A DNA stretch of 64,000 bases, from contig NZ_VDOR01000011.1 in the NCBI RefSeq assembly GCF_007666205.1, forward strand, positions 26,147-90,146, read 5' to 3'. Positions within the stretch are counted from its first letter, which is position 1; every line of letters starts with the position of its first letter. This stretch comes from Kocuria palustris. Its GTDB lineage: Bacteria > Actinomycetota > Actinomycetes > Actinomycetales > Micrococcaceae. Under the pieces are notes generated by a model, which worked only from the letters and a program-made list of their open reading frames with translations, had not been told where the DNA came from and made no database searches. Below are positions 12,802 through 23,887 of this stretch, piece after piece. Position numbers and translations under genes: made by a program.

Positions 12802-12807
12802 AGTCTA
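12802..12807 (-). promoter_or_regulatory. Candidate -10 box of the hydrolase/glycosyltransferase unit
   Basis: TAGACT on the reverse strand about 70 nt before the hydrolase GTG. It faces away from the leuS promoter ~40 bp to its right, giving a divergent promoter region. Confidence 0.35.
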
Positions 12808-12843
12808 CGGGCGGCGGCGGACATGCGCGGGGCCGGGCACGGC

Positions 12844-12849
12844 TAGGAT
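12844..12849 (+). promoter_or_regulatory. Candidate -10 box of leuS
   Basis: TAGGAT about 148 bp before the leuS GTG, implying an untranslated leader of ~140 nt. I looked for T-box features in the leader and found no convincing one. Confidence 0.35.
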
Positions 12850-12996
12850 GGCCGGGTCATCGGTGCGTCGGTCGCAGCCTGGCGAGCGGGCTCCCGGCAC
12901 CGGGTGGCGCATCCGGGGCGCTCGCACCGCGCCCCGCACCAGCAGAGCAGTCGACAGCGAGAGGCCGGCGCGGGCCGGCGGACGAAGGCGAGGCAC

Positions 12997-15510
<2,514 letters not shown>

Positions 15511-15683
15511 GACGGCGGGCCGGGTCGGCGGGCCCTGCGTGCCGAGCTCGGCGCGCCGACCGTGGCCGGCGCCGCCCGGGCCGAGGCCTCCACAGCCTGC
15601 CCTGACGGCTCGTACTGGGGCGACCCCTCCCGATTCTCGGCACCCCCGTTCCACGGCTGCAGTCGGCGGGCTGGAGTGGGTCC

Positions 15684-16652
15684 ATGAGCCCTGTGACCCA
15701 CCGCGGCAGGAGACGGCTGGACCGCGACCTCCCCGTCGAGCGGCTGCGCGGACTGCTCGACGACGATCTGCGGGCCTCCGGGCACGACCTGCCGGAGGGC
15801 GGCGCACCCCCGGGCGTCGACGACGCCGCGCCCGGGGGCCCGATCGCCCCGCCCGACCCCGAGGAGGAGCAGGCATGGGCCTCCCCGGTCCGCGCCCGCA
15901 TCCCCTGGGTCACGATCGTGATCGCCGGGCTGGTGCTCGCCGCCGTGGTGCTGTCCCTCGTGCTGCGCGGCGAGCGGGAGCCGGTCATCGTCGGGGGAGA
16001 TCCCGCGGGAGCCGGGGCCGCCGCGTCCCCGGAACCTGGCGCCGCGGCAGGCGGTGCGGCTGAGGGCACCGGGTCCGCGACGCCAGGGCCCGCCGAGCCT
16101 GCCGGGGCCGCGGAAGCGTCGGCCGGCCCCGTCACCGTCCACGTCGTCGGCGAGGTGCGCCGCCCGGGGGTCGTCGAGGTCCCCGGCGGTGCCCGGGTGG
16201 CCGACGCCGTGGAGGCCGCCGGGGGGCTCAGCGAGACCGCCGTGGTGGATGCGGTGAACATGGCCGCTCCCGCGGCCGACGGAGCGCAGATCGTGATCCC
16301 GGACCGGGCGCTGTCCGAGTCGTGGGAGGCCGCGGCCCCGCCGGGCGGGCCCGCGGCATCTGCCGGGTCGACACCGGGAGCGGCCCCCGCGGGGGCCGCT
16401 CCCTCGGCCGCGCCCGGCTCCGGACCTGCGTCGGAGCCGGACGGGGCAGGGGAGTCCGGGGCCGCGATCGACCTCAATCAGGCGACGGCCGCTCAGCTCG
16501 AGGAGCTGCCCGAGGTGGGTCCGGTGCTCGCTCAGCGCATCGTCGATCACCGGGAGCAGATCGGGGGCTTCCGCGCCGTGGAGGAGCTCGACGACGTCTC
16601 GGGGATCGGTCCCGCCATGATGGCCGCGATCGCCCCGCTCGTGAGGGTCTGA
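15684..16652 (+). CDS. comEA: ComEA-like competence DNA-binding protein
   Basis: Membrane-anchored dsDNA receptor of natural transformation machinery. A cytoplasmic N-terminal segment (~70 residues) precedes one membrane helix (IPWVTIVIAGLVLAAVVLSL, about residues 73-95). Then come a Pro/Ala/Gly linker, an SLBB domain (VHVVGEVRRPGVVEVPGG), a second low-complexity linker, and a C-terminal helix-hairpin-helix domain (IDLNQATAAQLEELPEVGP, VSGIGPAMMAAI). The usual partner comEC lies 2.1 kb downstream, separated by a reverse-strand broken gene. The 172 bp before it shows no feature I recognise. Confidence 0.88.
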   Translation: MSPVTHRGRRRLDRDLPVERLRGLLDDDLRASGHDLPEGGAPPGVDDAAPGGPIAPPDPEEEQAWASPVRARIPWVTIVIAGLVLAAVVLSLVLRGEREPVIVGGDPAGAGAAASPEPGAAAGGAAEGTGSATPGPAEPAGAAEASAGPVTVHVVGEVRRPGVVEVPGGARVADAVEAAGGLSETAVVDAVNMAAPAADGAQIVIPDRALSESWEAAAPPGGPAASAGSTPGAAPAGAAPSAAPGSGPASEPDGAGESGAAIDLNQATAAQLEELPEVGPVLAQRIVDHREQIGGFRAVEELDDVSGIGPAMMAAIAPLVRV

Positions 16653-16720
16653 GGCCCCGGCAGCATCAGGCGATGCTGCTGGGGCCGTCGGCCCCGCCCC
16701 GGTCGGGCGGGGCCGACGGC
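16653..16720. terminator. Tandem bidirectional terminator hairpins
   Basis: Two stems in the 75-bp convergent gap. 16653-16686 is a 15-bp stem with one G-T pair and a 4-nt loop; 16684-16720 is a perfect 16-bp stem with a 5-nt loop. They could end comEA on one strand and the phosphoesterase on the other. No strong U-tract, as usual in this GC range. Confidence 0.75.
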
Positions 16721-16727
16721 GACGCCG

Positions 16728-18442
16728 TCAGCCGGTCACCGTGAAGACGATCTCCTCGGTCGTGGCCGTCCCGTACCGATCGGTCTGCGTCACGGTCGCG
16801 GTGTGCTCGCCGGGTGCCAGATCCTCGGGGAGGTCCAGCCGCCACAGGTGACCGGTGCCCTCGGCCACCGAACCGCCGTGGACGAGCTGCTCCTGGGCGG
16901 CCGCAGGATCGGAGAACTCCGCGCCCACGCGCTTGCCCTCGCCCTGCAGCTGCTGGGTGCGCTGCCGGGGCTGCTGCGGTGGGCGTCGAACCACTCCCGG
17001 TATGCCGGGCTGCTGAGGCCCAGCGACATCTGATCGCCCTGCCCCCGGCCGGTCCCGGTGAAGATGTCCTGATAGCGGCTGCCGTGGGCCTGCAGGGTGA
17101 AGACCCCCGGCACGGCTCCGTCGCGCTGCGGGGCCGTCGGGTAGCCGGCTCCGGTCATGCGCCCCGTGTACCAGTCGCCGGAGATCGCCCCGGCGGTGAT
17201 GTGGTCGAACGGGAGCTCGTCCACGCCGTAGAGCCGGGTCCAGCCCTCCATCGAATCGCCCTCGCGCATGACCTCCAGGGTGTGGCTGTGGCCGCCGAAG
17301 GCCACTGCCGGGCGGTCGCCGATGATGTCGTGGATCTGCCGGACCTGATCCACCTGGTGCCGATCCGAGCCCTGGTCATGCCAGTTCAGCAGCGGAATGT
17401 GCGTGGCCAGCACGATGAGCTTGTCCTCGGGGGTGCGTGCGATGTCGTCGCGCAGCCATTCGAGCTGCTCGTCGTCGATGCCCCCGTTGTACGTGCCGGC
17501 GTAGGGCGCGCCCTGCGAGTACTGGACGGTGTTGAGCGAGACCACGTGCACGTCGCCGGCTTCGTAGGAGTAGTAGTCGGGGCCGAACTGCGAGCGGTAG
17601 GTGTCGAAGCGGTGCTCGTCGTCGGCATCGAGGTCCAGATCATGGTTGCCGGGCAGGAATCGGGCAGGGCCGTTGAGCATCGAGGACAGCTCGCGGGTCT
17701 CGGCGTACACGTCGAGGTCATCGCCCACGACGTCGCCGATGAACAGGGCGCCGCAGCCGGTGTGGTCGGTGCGCTGCGCCAGGTCCGCGAAGGCGCCGCT
17801 GCGGGCGAACTCCGCCTCCTGCTCGGTGTAGGTCTGGATGTCTCCGCCGATCAGGCAGTTCTGGTCGCGGCTGAGCGTGTCGGTCGTCCTGGCCAGGGGG
17901 AAGTCGACGGCGTCCGGGAGCGGGCCGGTGGCCTCGATGCCGCCGAAGTCGAGCTCGGGGGAGCCCGTCGGGGCGTGGTTGTAGAAGAACTGAGCCACGT
18001 TGTCGTCGTCGACGGGCACCTGATAGCCGGCCGGCTGGGTGAGGAAGACGGTCTCGCCGTCGCGGAGCGGGATCTCGTAGCGGCCCTGTCGATCGGTCGT
18101 CACGATCTCCCTCCCGTTCGAGACGTCGACACCCGCGATGCCGCGCTCGCCGGCATCCTGCTGGGAGTTGCGGTTCCGGTCGTCGAAGACGGCGCCGTCC
18201 AGGACGTCCTGGTCCTCGCCGGGACCGGCTGTGACGTCCACCTGGCCGCGGAAGGCCTTGCCGTTCCAATCGTCGGCGCTCGTCGAGGACCGGGAGGGGC
18301 GCTCCTCCGCGGCGGCCGGGGAGATCGGTGCGAGCAGGGCGAGGGACAGACCCATGGCCACGGCGCCGCAGGCCGTGCGTCGGGTGCGAGCGCTCGTGGA
18401 TCAGGGGTGAAGGGGGATTCGGTGGGAGGCGGGCTGGGACAT
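16728..18442 (-). pseudogene. Secreted calcineurin-like phosphoesterase, broken by a stop and a frameshift
   Basis: Remains of a secreted metallophosphoesterase. The best start is ATG 18442, with GAGGAG at 18447-18452. Codon 14 is TGA (18401-18403); beyond it the same frame continues through Arg-rich residues and a hydrophobic signal segment (VAMGLSLALLAPISPAAA). Then come an N-terminal beta domain (GAVFDDRNRNSQQDAGE), metal motifs (FIGDVVGDDLDV, GNHDLD, THIPLLNW, GGHSHT) and a C-terminal domain. Around 16945-16995 the frame slips (a one-base loss fits); the rest (GKRVGAEFSDPAAAQEQLV to TVTG, stop 16728) is in another frame. A GTG at 18361 could restart translation but has no RBS. Two lesions suggest decay; sequencing error at one is possible. 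Confidence 0.75.
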
Positions 18443-18747
18443 GATGCTCCTCGGATGTTCGGATGGGCAGCTCCGACGAGGGCCGCGAACAGGCCCTCGG
18501 CCGCCTGAGTGCGCGGCTGCATCCAAGCTGACCTGGGGAGATGACCTCCGTTCGACCCGGGGACCGCCGGCGTCCGACATCTGGGCGTCACCTGGGCGAC
18601 GCCCTGGCGAACTTCGAGTGCGGGCCGCAGACGCCTCCGTGCCCGCGTACGGGGCTCCACCGCCTCAGGGAGGGGCCGTGGGCGTGCGCCGCGGTTCCTG
18701 CACGGCGGACGGGGCAGAGCGACGGGCGTCGGAGCAGGTGGGATGAG
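18443..18747. other. Intergenic region between the broken phosphoesterase and comEC
   Basis: About 300 bp with divergent genes on either side. A frame continuous with comEC is open through it, but its residue composition does not look coding and there is no RBS. I see no RNA gene, repeat or clear promoter pair. Confidence 0.4.
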
Positions 18748-21504
18748 ATGGTGAGCTCCATTCCTCGTCCGTCCCCGCGATCAGGTCGGCCTCGCGGTGG
18801 GCCGCGCTGGACCGGTGGGTCCTCGGCGACCGGTGGGCCCAGGGCTGCAGGTCAGGCCGGGTCGCTGGGCCGGCTCTGGGAGCGCTCGCGGCAGCTGCCG
18901 GAGGACCTGGTGCGAGCACAGGCGCAGAAGCGCGAGGACCGTCTGGAGGCCGCCCGGAGGGCTCCGCGGCCCACGTGGGACCTGCGCCTGGTCCCGGTTG
19001 CGATCAGCGCCTGGGGCGCGGCGGTGACCGGGGCGGTGCAGCCGGGGATCGTCGACGCCGCCCTGGAGGTGCTGATCCGGCGACCGGTCCTCCCTGCAGG
19101 GGTGCTGGCGATGCTGCTGGCGGCGCTGGTCATCAGGACGGCCGGCAGGGGGCGGCCGGGGCGCCGAGCCGCCGGGACGCGCACGGCCTCTCGGAGACGG
19201 CCCCGGGGTGCGAGGCCGCCGCAGCGGTCCGTCGCGAGCATCGCCCGGGACGTCCTGCCCACGGTGCTGCTCTGTGCTCTGATCGTCGCAGCGGTCGTCC
19301 TGCGGACCGGGGCCCAGCAGGCGACGACGGCGCAGGAGATGCGAGGTCTCGGAGCAGGTGCCGAGCGGGTGACGCTCGAGGTCGTCGACCGGCCCGTCGA
19401 GTGGCACAGCACTCCGGATTCCGCGTTCGGTCCTGCCCCGGAGCAGACGGGCGAGGCCGCGAGCGGCGTCGTCGTGCCCGTGCGTCTGGACAGCGGTGCG
19501 GAGGCCGCGCTGTTCGCCGAGGACCCGCGCTGGGCCGCCGTGCGGACGGGGGAGCGCTACGACGCGGTCGTCGGGTCGTCGCAGGGCCTGGCCGCAGAGC
19601 TGCGGCTGTGCTCATCGAGCCCGCCTTCTCCTGCCGTCACGCAGCGGAAGCCCTCGCCTCTGGGCACCGCCACGCAGCGTTTCGCTCTCGCCGCCTCGGC
19701 TCGCGGACCGGATGCCGCCGGGCTGCTGCCCGGCATGACGTACGGCGATCGCGGCGGCCTGGACCAGGCGCTCGAGAAGGCCATGAAGGTCACGGGGCTC
19801 ACGCACCTGACCGCGGTCTCGGGCTCCAACTGCGCGCTGGTCATGGCTCTGGCGGGCCGGCTCGCGCTCGGGCTGGGACTGCGTCGGCGCATGTGCCTCC
19901 TGGCGGGACTGGCGGCCCTGGGCCTGTTCGTCGCGCTGGTCGGACCGGATCCATCGGTGCTGCGGGCCGCGGTCATGGGGTCGGTGGCGGCGCTCGCGGT
20001 CCTGTCGGGTCGCGGACCCGTGTCGCTGGCGGCGCTGAGCACGGCCATGTGCGCGCTGCTGGTGATCGATCCGAGCCTCGGCAGCGAGTACGGCTTCGCG
20101 CTGTCGGTGTGCGCCACGGCCGGGATCGTGGTCACGGGACGAGCCATGACACGCGTCCTGGAGCGCGCGCTGCCTCCCGTCCTGGCGCTCGCGGTGGCGA
20201 TCCCCCTGGTCGCCCAGCTGTGGTGCGGGCCCGTCATGGCCATGCTGACGCCGACCGTGGCCACGTACGCCGTCCCCGCGAACGCGCTGGCAGCACCCGT
20301 GGTCCCGCTCGTGACCGTGATCGGGCTCGCGGCGCTGGTCCTGCTGGGGATCGGCGGGCCCGTGGGGACGTGGCTGGGCCAGCTGCTGCTGCACCCCGGA
20401 TCCTGGTGCGCGGGGCTCATCGCGCGCACTGCCCGGTTCTTCGCGGGGCTTCCCGGCTCCACCGCTCCCTGGCTGCCGCCGCCGATGGGACCGGTGCTCA
20501 TGCTCGTGCTCAGCGCGGTGCTCGTCGTGGCCGTGCATCGGCTGGACGCGCGATGGCTGCGCCATGCCGTGTCCGGGGAGGCGGCGGGCACGGCGCCCGG
20601 TCCCGTCGATGAGCGCGCCTGGCTGCGAGCCCGACGACGCGAGCGGCTGTGGCGCAGCGCGGCCGTCGCCGCTGCCGCGGTCGGCGCCGTCGCGCTGGTG
20701 GCCGTGCTGCGGTGGCCCGGGCCGACGGACGAGGACTGGTCCGTGCTCGCCTGCGATGTCGGCCAGGGAGACGCGGTGCTCGTGCGGGGCAGGGAGGCCG
20801 GGAAGGAGACCACGGTGCTGATCGACGCCGGGCCGGAGCCGGAGGCGGTGCGCACATGCCTGGCCGACGCCGGGGTCGATCACCTGGATCTGCTGGTCCT
20901 GACCCACGATCACGCGGATCACGTCGCCGGGGCCGCAGGCCTGGGCGCGGTCGTGCGCATCGACGAGGTCTGGTGGTCCTCGGCGACCGGGCGTGCTCCC
21001 GACGAGCTGGCCGATCTGGGCGCCGCCGGCCGCCGCCCGGCCGTGGATGAGCTCTACACCGGTGCGGGCCTCACGCTGCGCGTGCTGGGCCCGGACCCCG
21101 CTCGCGCGGCGATCAGCCCCGAGTCGGAGGACGAGAACAACGCCTCTCTCGTGCTGAGGGCCGAGGTCGCGGACGGCCGGGACCGGTTCTCGATGCTGGC
21201 CGCCGGCGACCTGGAGGAATCGGGCGCGGGGCCGGTCCTGCGAGGAGAACCCACGCTGCTGGACGTCGACCTGCTCAAGGTCTCCCACCACGGAGCTCGC
21301 AACGGCGGCACGGCGCTCATCGACGCCGCCTCACCGGGTCTGGCGCTCGTGTCGGTGGGGGAGGACAACGACTACGGGCATCCCCATCCGTCGATCATCC
21401 AGCACCTGGGCCGGGCCGGCGTCCCCGTGGCCCGCACCGATCAGCACGGCGCCGCGGCGATCCGCCGCGAGGAAGGAGCGCTGGTCGCCGTGCCGCTCGG
21501 CTGA
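18748..21504 (+). CDS. comEC: ComEC/Rec2-type competence DNA-uptake protein
   Basis: Channel and nuclease of DNA uptake. The N-terminal part has a few membrane helices; the central competence domain has the signature GLTHLTAVSGSNCALVMAL followed by many hydrophobic helices. The C-terminal metallo-beta-lactamase domain has DVGQGDAVLV, VLTHDHADHVAGA and KVSHHGARNGG. Start uncertain: ATG 18748 is taken, giving 918 residues, with only a weak GGATGAG upstream. The stretch just before the competence domain (about 19600-19700) reads as an unusual Ser/Pro/Arg run where an OB-like domain would end. It lacks comEA directly upstream. Confidence 0.88.
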   Translation: MVSSIPRPSPRSGRPRGGPRWTGGSSATGGPRAAGQAGSLGRLWERSRQLPEDLVRAQAQKREDRLEAARRAPRPTWDLRLVPVAISAWGAAVTGAVQPGIVDAALEVLIRRPVLPAGVLAMLLAALVIRTAGRGRPGRRAAGTRTASRRRPRGARPPQRSVASIARDVLPTVLLCALIVAAVVLRTGAQQATTAQEMRGLGAGAERVTLEVVDRPVEWHSTPDSAFGPAPEQTGEAASGVVVPVRLDSGAEAALFAEDPRWAAVRTGERYDAVVGSSQGLAAELRLCSSSPPSPAVTQRKPSPLGTATQRFALAASARGPDAAGLLPGMTYGDRGGLDQALEKAMKVTGLTHLTAVSGSNCALVMALAGRLALGLGLRRRMCLLAGLAALGLFVALVGPDPSVLRAAVMGSVAALAVLSGRGPVSLAALSTAMCALLVIDPSLGSEYGFALSVCATAGIVVTGRAMTRVLERALPPVLALAVAIPLVAQLWCGPVMAMLTPTVATYAVPANALAAPVVPLVTVIGLAALVLLGIGGPVGTWLGQLLLHPGSWCAGLIARTARFFAGLPGSTAPWLPPPMGPVLMLVLSAVLVVAVHRLDARWLRHAVSGEAAGTAPGPVDERAWLRARRRERLWRSAAVAAAAVGAVALVAVLRWPGPTDEDWSVLACDVGQGDAVLVRGREAGKETTVLIDAGPEPEAVRTCLADAGVDHLDLLVLTHDHADHVAGAAGLGAVVRIDEVWWSSATGRAPDELADLGAAGRRPAVDELYTGAGLTLRVLGPDPARAAISPESEDENNASLVLRAEVADGRDRFSMLAAGDLEESGAGPVLRGEPTLLDVDLLKVSHHGARNGGTALIDAASPGLALVSVGEDNDYGHPHPSIIQHLGRAGVPVARTDQHGAAAIRREEGALVAVPLG

Positions 21505-21624
21505 TCGGCCTCGCCGGGCGGCCCGGGCTCCACCGCAGCCTGCCGGGAGGCATGTGCCCGGCAGAGACGGCAGCGGCGGCGACGGGCAGCCTGATCGGCG
21601 AGGTCGGCTGTCGGCCGCCCATGA

Positions 21625-21640
21625 CATCCTTGCCGGCATG
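21625..21640 (+). promoter_or_regulatory. Leaderless-type promoter of holA
   Basis: CATCCT at 21625-21630 is followed by 7 nt and then the holA ATG; no Shine-Dalgarno is present. The first base deviates from TANNNT, so the call is tentative. A small 8-bp hairpin at 21540-21564 in the same gap may end comEC. Confidence 0.35.
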
Positions 21641-22642
21641 ACCCCGCCTCGCCGTCGAACCGCCGCCGCTGCTCCGGAGACCTCCTGGCGCGATGTCGAG
21701 CCCGCGCCGCTGATCCTCATCACGGGCAAGGAGAGCTACCTGATCGCCCGGGCGGTCGACCGGCTGCGGGGGCTGCTCAAGGAGTCCCGCGGCTCGATCG
21801 AGGTCTCGCGCATCGATGCGTCGAGCTGCCCGCCGGGTCAGCTGCAGGTCCTGGCCAGCCCGTCGCTGTTCGAGGACCCCAAGCTGATCGTGGTCGAGGA
21901 CCTCGCGCAGATGAACGAGGAGATGCTCAAGGACGGTCTCGACTACGTCGGCCAGGCGGATCCCGAGGTCGTGGTGGTCTTCGTCCACTCCGGCGGCAAT
22001 CGCGGCAAGAAGCTGCTCGATGCGCTGAAGGCCAAGGCGGTCGTCGTCGACGCCGCGCCGCTGAAGAACGACCGGGACAAGGTCGAGTTCGTGCGCCACG
22101 AGTTCCGCTCCCACCAGCGCACGATCGACCCCGACGCGGCGCGCGCCCTGACGCAGGCCGTGGGCACCTCCACCTCGGAGCTGGCCTCGGCCTGCTCCCA
22201 GCTGCTCTCCGACGGGCCGGATCACATCACCTTCGACGTCGTGGAGACCTACTACGGCGGCCGCGTCGAGGCCACGGCCTTCAAGGTCGCCGACGCGGCG
22301 CTGGCCGGTCGGCCCGAGGCCGCGCTCAAGCTGTGGCGGCAGGCGCTGGACACGGGCACCGATCCCGTTCCGATGGTCGCCGCTCTGGCCTCCAAGGTCC
22401 GGCTGGTGGCGGCGGTCCACGGGGTCCGCGGCAGCGCGAACCAGCTCGCGGGCCAGGTCGGGGGAGCGCCGTGGCAGGTGGAGCGCGCCCAGCAGGAGGC
22501 GCGGCGCTTCACGGAGGACGACATGGTCAGGGCCCTGCGCGTGCTCGCCGAGGCCGATGCCCAGGTCAAGGGCGAGTCCCGCAGCGCGCCCTATGCGGTG
22601 GAGAAGGCCATCACCGCGATCGCGCTGTCCGGCCGCCGCTGA
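21638..22642 (+). CDS. holA: DNA polymerase III delta subunit
   Basis: Clamp-loader subunit that opens the beta clamp. AAA+-like fold without a P-loop: LILITGKESYLIARAVDRL, then FEDPKLIVVEDL and VVVVFVHSGGNRGKKLLDAL, and the C-terminal collar helices (EATAFKVADAALAGRPEAAL, SAPYAVEKAITAI). 334 residues, normal. ATG 21638 is preferred over upstream in-frame codons. Sits between comEC and rpsT as in most Gram-positive genomes. Confidence 0.93.
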   Translation: MTPPRRRTAAAAPETSWRDVEPAPLILITGKESYLIARAVDRLRGLLKESRGSIEVSRIDASSCPPGQLQVLASPSLFEDPKLIVVEDLAQMNEEMLKDGLDYVGQADPEVVVVFVHSGGNRGKKLLDALKAKAVVVDAAPLKNDRDKVEFVRHEFRSHQRTIDPDAARALTQAVGTSTSELASACSQLLSDGPDHITFDVVETYYGGRVEATAFKVADAALAGRPEAALKLWRQALDTGTDPVPMVAALASKVRLVAAVHGVRGSANQLAGQVGGAPWQVERAQQEARRFTEDDMVRALRVLAEADAQVKGESRSAPYAVEKAITAIALSGRR

Positions 22643-22676
22643 GGCGGGCAGTTGCTCTCGCTGTCGCCCGAGGACG

Positions 22677-22718
22677 CGACAGGGCCCCGCTCCCACGAAG
22701 GGGAGCGGGGCCCTGTCG
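22677..22718. terminator. Bidirectional terminator between holA and rpsT
   Basis: Perfect 18-bp inverted repeat with a 6-nt loop (ACGAAG) in the convergent gap; GC-rich lower stem, no long U-run. It can end both holA and rpsT transcripts. Confidence 0.85.
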
Positions 22719-22760
22719 GAAGCGCCGCGGCCGCGGCGCCGATGCCGCGAGGACGCGGGA

Positions 22761-23024
22761 TCAGGCCATCGCGGCGACGCGCTTGGCGAAGCCGGACTTC
22801 TTGTTGGCCGCGTTGTTCTTGTGCAGGACGCCCTTGGAGACGGCCTTGTCGTACTTGCGGGAGACATCGCGCAGGGCGGCCTCGGCGGCGGCCTTGTCGC
22901 CGGAGGCGACGGCCGAGTCGAGACGGCGCACGTAGGTCTTGAGCTCCGACTTGTACGCGTTGTTGCGCAGGCGCGACTTCTCGTTCGTCAGGATGCGCTT
23001 CTTCTGGGACTTGATGTTAGCCAC
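22761..23024 (-). CDS. rpsT: 30S ribosomal protein S20
   Basis: Primary 16S rRNA-binding protein, 87 residues. Typical start [15 protein letters not shown] and tail [19 protein letters not shown] start with GAAGGAG upstream on the reverse strand. Monocistronic, convergent with holA; the ~155 bp before it (23025-23179) should hold its promoter but I see no unambiguous one. Confidence 0.98.
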   Translation of the reverse strand: MANIKSQKKRILTNEKSRLRNNAYKSELKTYVRRLDSAVASGDKAAAEAALRDVSRKYDKAVSKGVLHKNNAANKKSGFAKRVAAMA

Positions 23025-23179
23025 AGGTACTCCTTCACAGGTTCACGATGATCGGTTCGGTGAGGGCAGACGACCGGCTCTGACTGAGACATGAGAGTGG
23101 GGACGCTCGCAACAGCCGGCCGCAGTGCCCGGCGATCAGCGCGGACACACAGCGGAACAGTGTACCAGAGCCGCCCGGA

Positions 23180-23761
23180 TCAGCGGCGGTCCGCGAGCGC
23201 GCGGGCCACATCGTCGAACCGGTCGCGGGGCAGCACCGCGCCCTCCCGGCGCACGTCCTCCGGCCGGACGCGGATGACCCGGTCCACCTTGACCTCCGAG
23301 GGCCGTCCCCGGCGGTCCCACGGGCCGGTGCCGATGTCGATGTAGTCGGGGTCCGGCGACGCCGCGCTGCTGCGGTCCTTCGTCGTCAGCATGAGCGTCA
23401 GCAGGTGCGCACCCTCGCGGCCGACGATGAGCACGGGACGATCCTTGCCGCGGGTGCGGTCCTCCTCGTAGGGCACCCACGTCCACACGATCTCTCCCGG
23501 ATCGGGGGCGCCGTCGGGGTCCGGGGCATAGCTCGCCCGCACCCGTCCCCGGTAGTCGCCCGCGTAGCCGCCGGCTCCGCCGATGCCGCCGGAACCGGCC
23601 GACGGGGCCGAGGAGGCGGGGCGGGTCGAGCGACGATCCCGCGGGGCGGTCGACGTCGACGGGGCGCCGGATCCGGCGCGATCCCGGCTGCGCTGGAGCT
23701 GCTGGACCACGCGGTAGCCGCGCCGCAGTCCGCGGGCGACCTGCTGGAGGCTGATGTTCAT
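23180..23761 (-). CDS. PemK/MazF-family protein with disordered N-terminal region
   Basis: The C-terminal ~100 residues match the PemK/MazF fold ([28 protein letters not shown], then [15 protein letters not shown]), a family of sequence-specific mRNA endoribonucleases. The N-terminal ~90 residues begin with an amphipathic basic helix ([19 protein letters not shown]) and then Ser/Gly/Ala-rich sequence. No antitoxin gene adjoins it: neighbours are rpsT and divergent lepA. A conserved chromosomal member with a housekeeping or unknown role is at least as likely as a toxin. 193 residues from ATG 23761. Confidence 0.8.
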   Translation of the reverse strand: MNISLQQVARGLRRGYRVVQQLQRSRDRAGSGAPSTSTAPRDRRSTRPASSAPSAGSGGIGGAGGYAGDYRGRVRASYAPDPDGAPDPGEIVWTWVPYEEDRTRGKDRPVLIVGREGAHLLTLMLTTKDRSSAASPDPDYIDIGTGPWDRRGRPSEVKVDRVIRVRPEDVRREGAVLPRDRFDDVARALADRR

Positions 23762-23887
23762 GCCGCCATTGAACCAGGCATCGGATGGCCCCGCCGGGCG
23801 GTCATGAGAGACTGGGGCACTGATCCGCCCCGCCGCTGGTCCCCAGAGCACCGCCGTGCGCCCGTTCCGACCCCTGAGAGGCTCGCC

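Noticed and set aside
12850..12996. Possible T-box leader upstream of leuS
   Set aside because: GGGTGGCGCATCCGG only loosely resembles the T-box core (GGGTGGNACCGCG), and no specifier loop or terminator/antiterminator pair could be drawn.
18541..18747. N-terminal extension of ComEC by 69 codons
   Set aside because: Composition is not ComEC-like, there is no ribosome-binding site, and it would run into the promoter region of the divergent gene.
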